Assembly (NCBI GenBank): GCA_937919795.1
Contig: CALFOA010000062.1
Location: forward strand, 1 to 11,107
DNA from: an uncultured Neisseria sp.
GTDB lineage: Bacteria > Pseudomonadota > Gammaproteobacteria > Burkholderiales > Neisseriaceae
Length of the DNA stretch: 11,107 nt
Direction of reading: 5' to 3'
A program made the position numbers and the translations under genes. This document shows positions 11,052 through 11,107 of the stretch, in pieces. The notes under the pieces are model-generated. The model worked only from the letters and a program-made list of their open reading frames with translations. It searched no databases and was not told the origin of the DNA. Numbering within the stretch: the first letter of the stretch is position 1; each line of letters opens with the position of its first letter.

Positions 11052-11095
11052 AATGCCTGTCTGAAACGAATAAAGTACGTTTTCAGACAGGCATT
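11052..11095 (+). terminator. Inverted DUS pair after the Sel1 gene
   Basis: TGCCTGTCTGAA at 11054-11065 and its reverse complement at 11082-11093 form a perfect 15-bp stem (11052-11066 with 11081-11095) around a 14-base loop. It begins 15 bases after the Sel1 stop. Unlike the parB hairpin it has a large loop and no T-run on the plus strand, so its terminator strength is doubtful; it surely counts as a DUS pair. Confidence 0.65.
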
Positions 11096-11107
11096 GATGC
11101 TTTACCG

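Overview
The window reads as a chromosomal segment of a Neisseria-type betaproteobacterium. All nine F-type ATP synthase genes, ParB and KdsA look closely Neisseria-like. The sequence also carries six exact copies of the 12-mer TGCCTGTCTGAA. As I recall it, this is the 'TG-wad' dialect of the Neisseriaceae DNA uptake sequence (DUS), described for Neisseria wadsworthii and N. shayeganii. The species call is inference from memory; the repeat copies are directly visible.

Layout. Positions 36-6978 (minus strand) hold a complete atp operon, transcribed atpI-atpB-atpE-atpF-atpH-atpA-atpG-atpD-atpC. A good sigma70-type promoter lies at 7023-7051, and a likely terminator hairpin is cut by the left window edge. 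Positions 7217-7258 hold an 18-bp hairpin made of two inverted DUS copies, which terminates parB. Positions 7274-8131 (minus strand) hold parB, with its own extended -10 promoter (8202-8210), a tandem 10-bp repeat in its leader and a DUS abutting its ribosome binding site. Positions 8157-8488 are a 332-base non-coding divergent region. Positions 8489-9325 (plus strand) hold kdsA. Positions 9535-11037 (plus strand) hold a 500-residue Sel1-repeat protein of unknown role, followed by a second inverted DUS pair at 11052-11095.

How the genes work together. The atp genes encode the whole proton-driven ATP synthase: a, b and c in the membrane; alpha, beta, gamma, delta and epsilon in F1; and the assembly factor AtpI. 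ParB upstream of atpI echoes the gid-parA-parB-atp order of many proteobacteria near the replication origin, but no parA lies directly upstream of parB here. KdsA makes Kdo-8-phosphate for lipo-oligosaccharide and is functionally separate. The Sel1 gene could be co-transcribed with kdsA or have its own promoter; neither signal is strong.

I see no phage, insertion sequence, CRISPR array, tRNA, rRNA or defence system. Most of the window is conserved housekeeping DNA. The points worth a second look are the DUS distribution (six copies in the right 4 kb, none in the atp operon), a classical-dialect DUS core inside atpD, strong base-composition gradients within parB and the Sel1 gene, and a few small regulatory structures. 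I did not find convincing evidence of an undescribed system.
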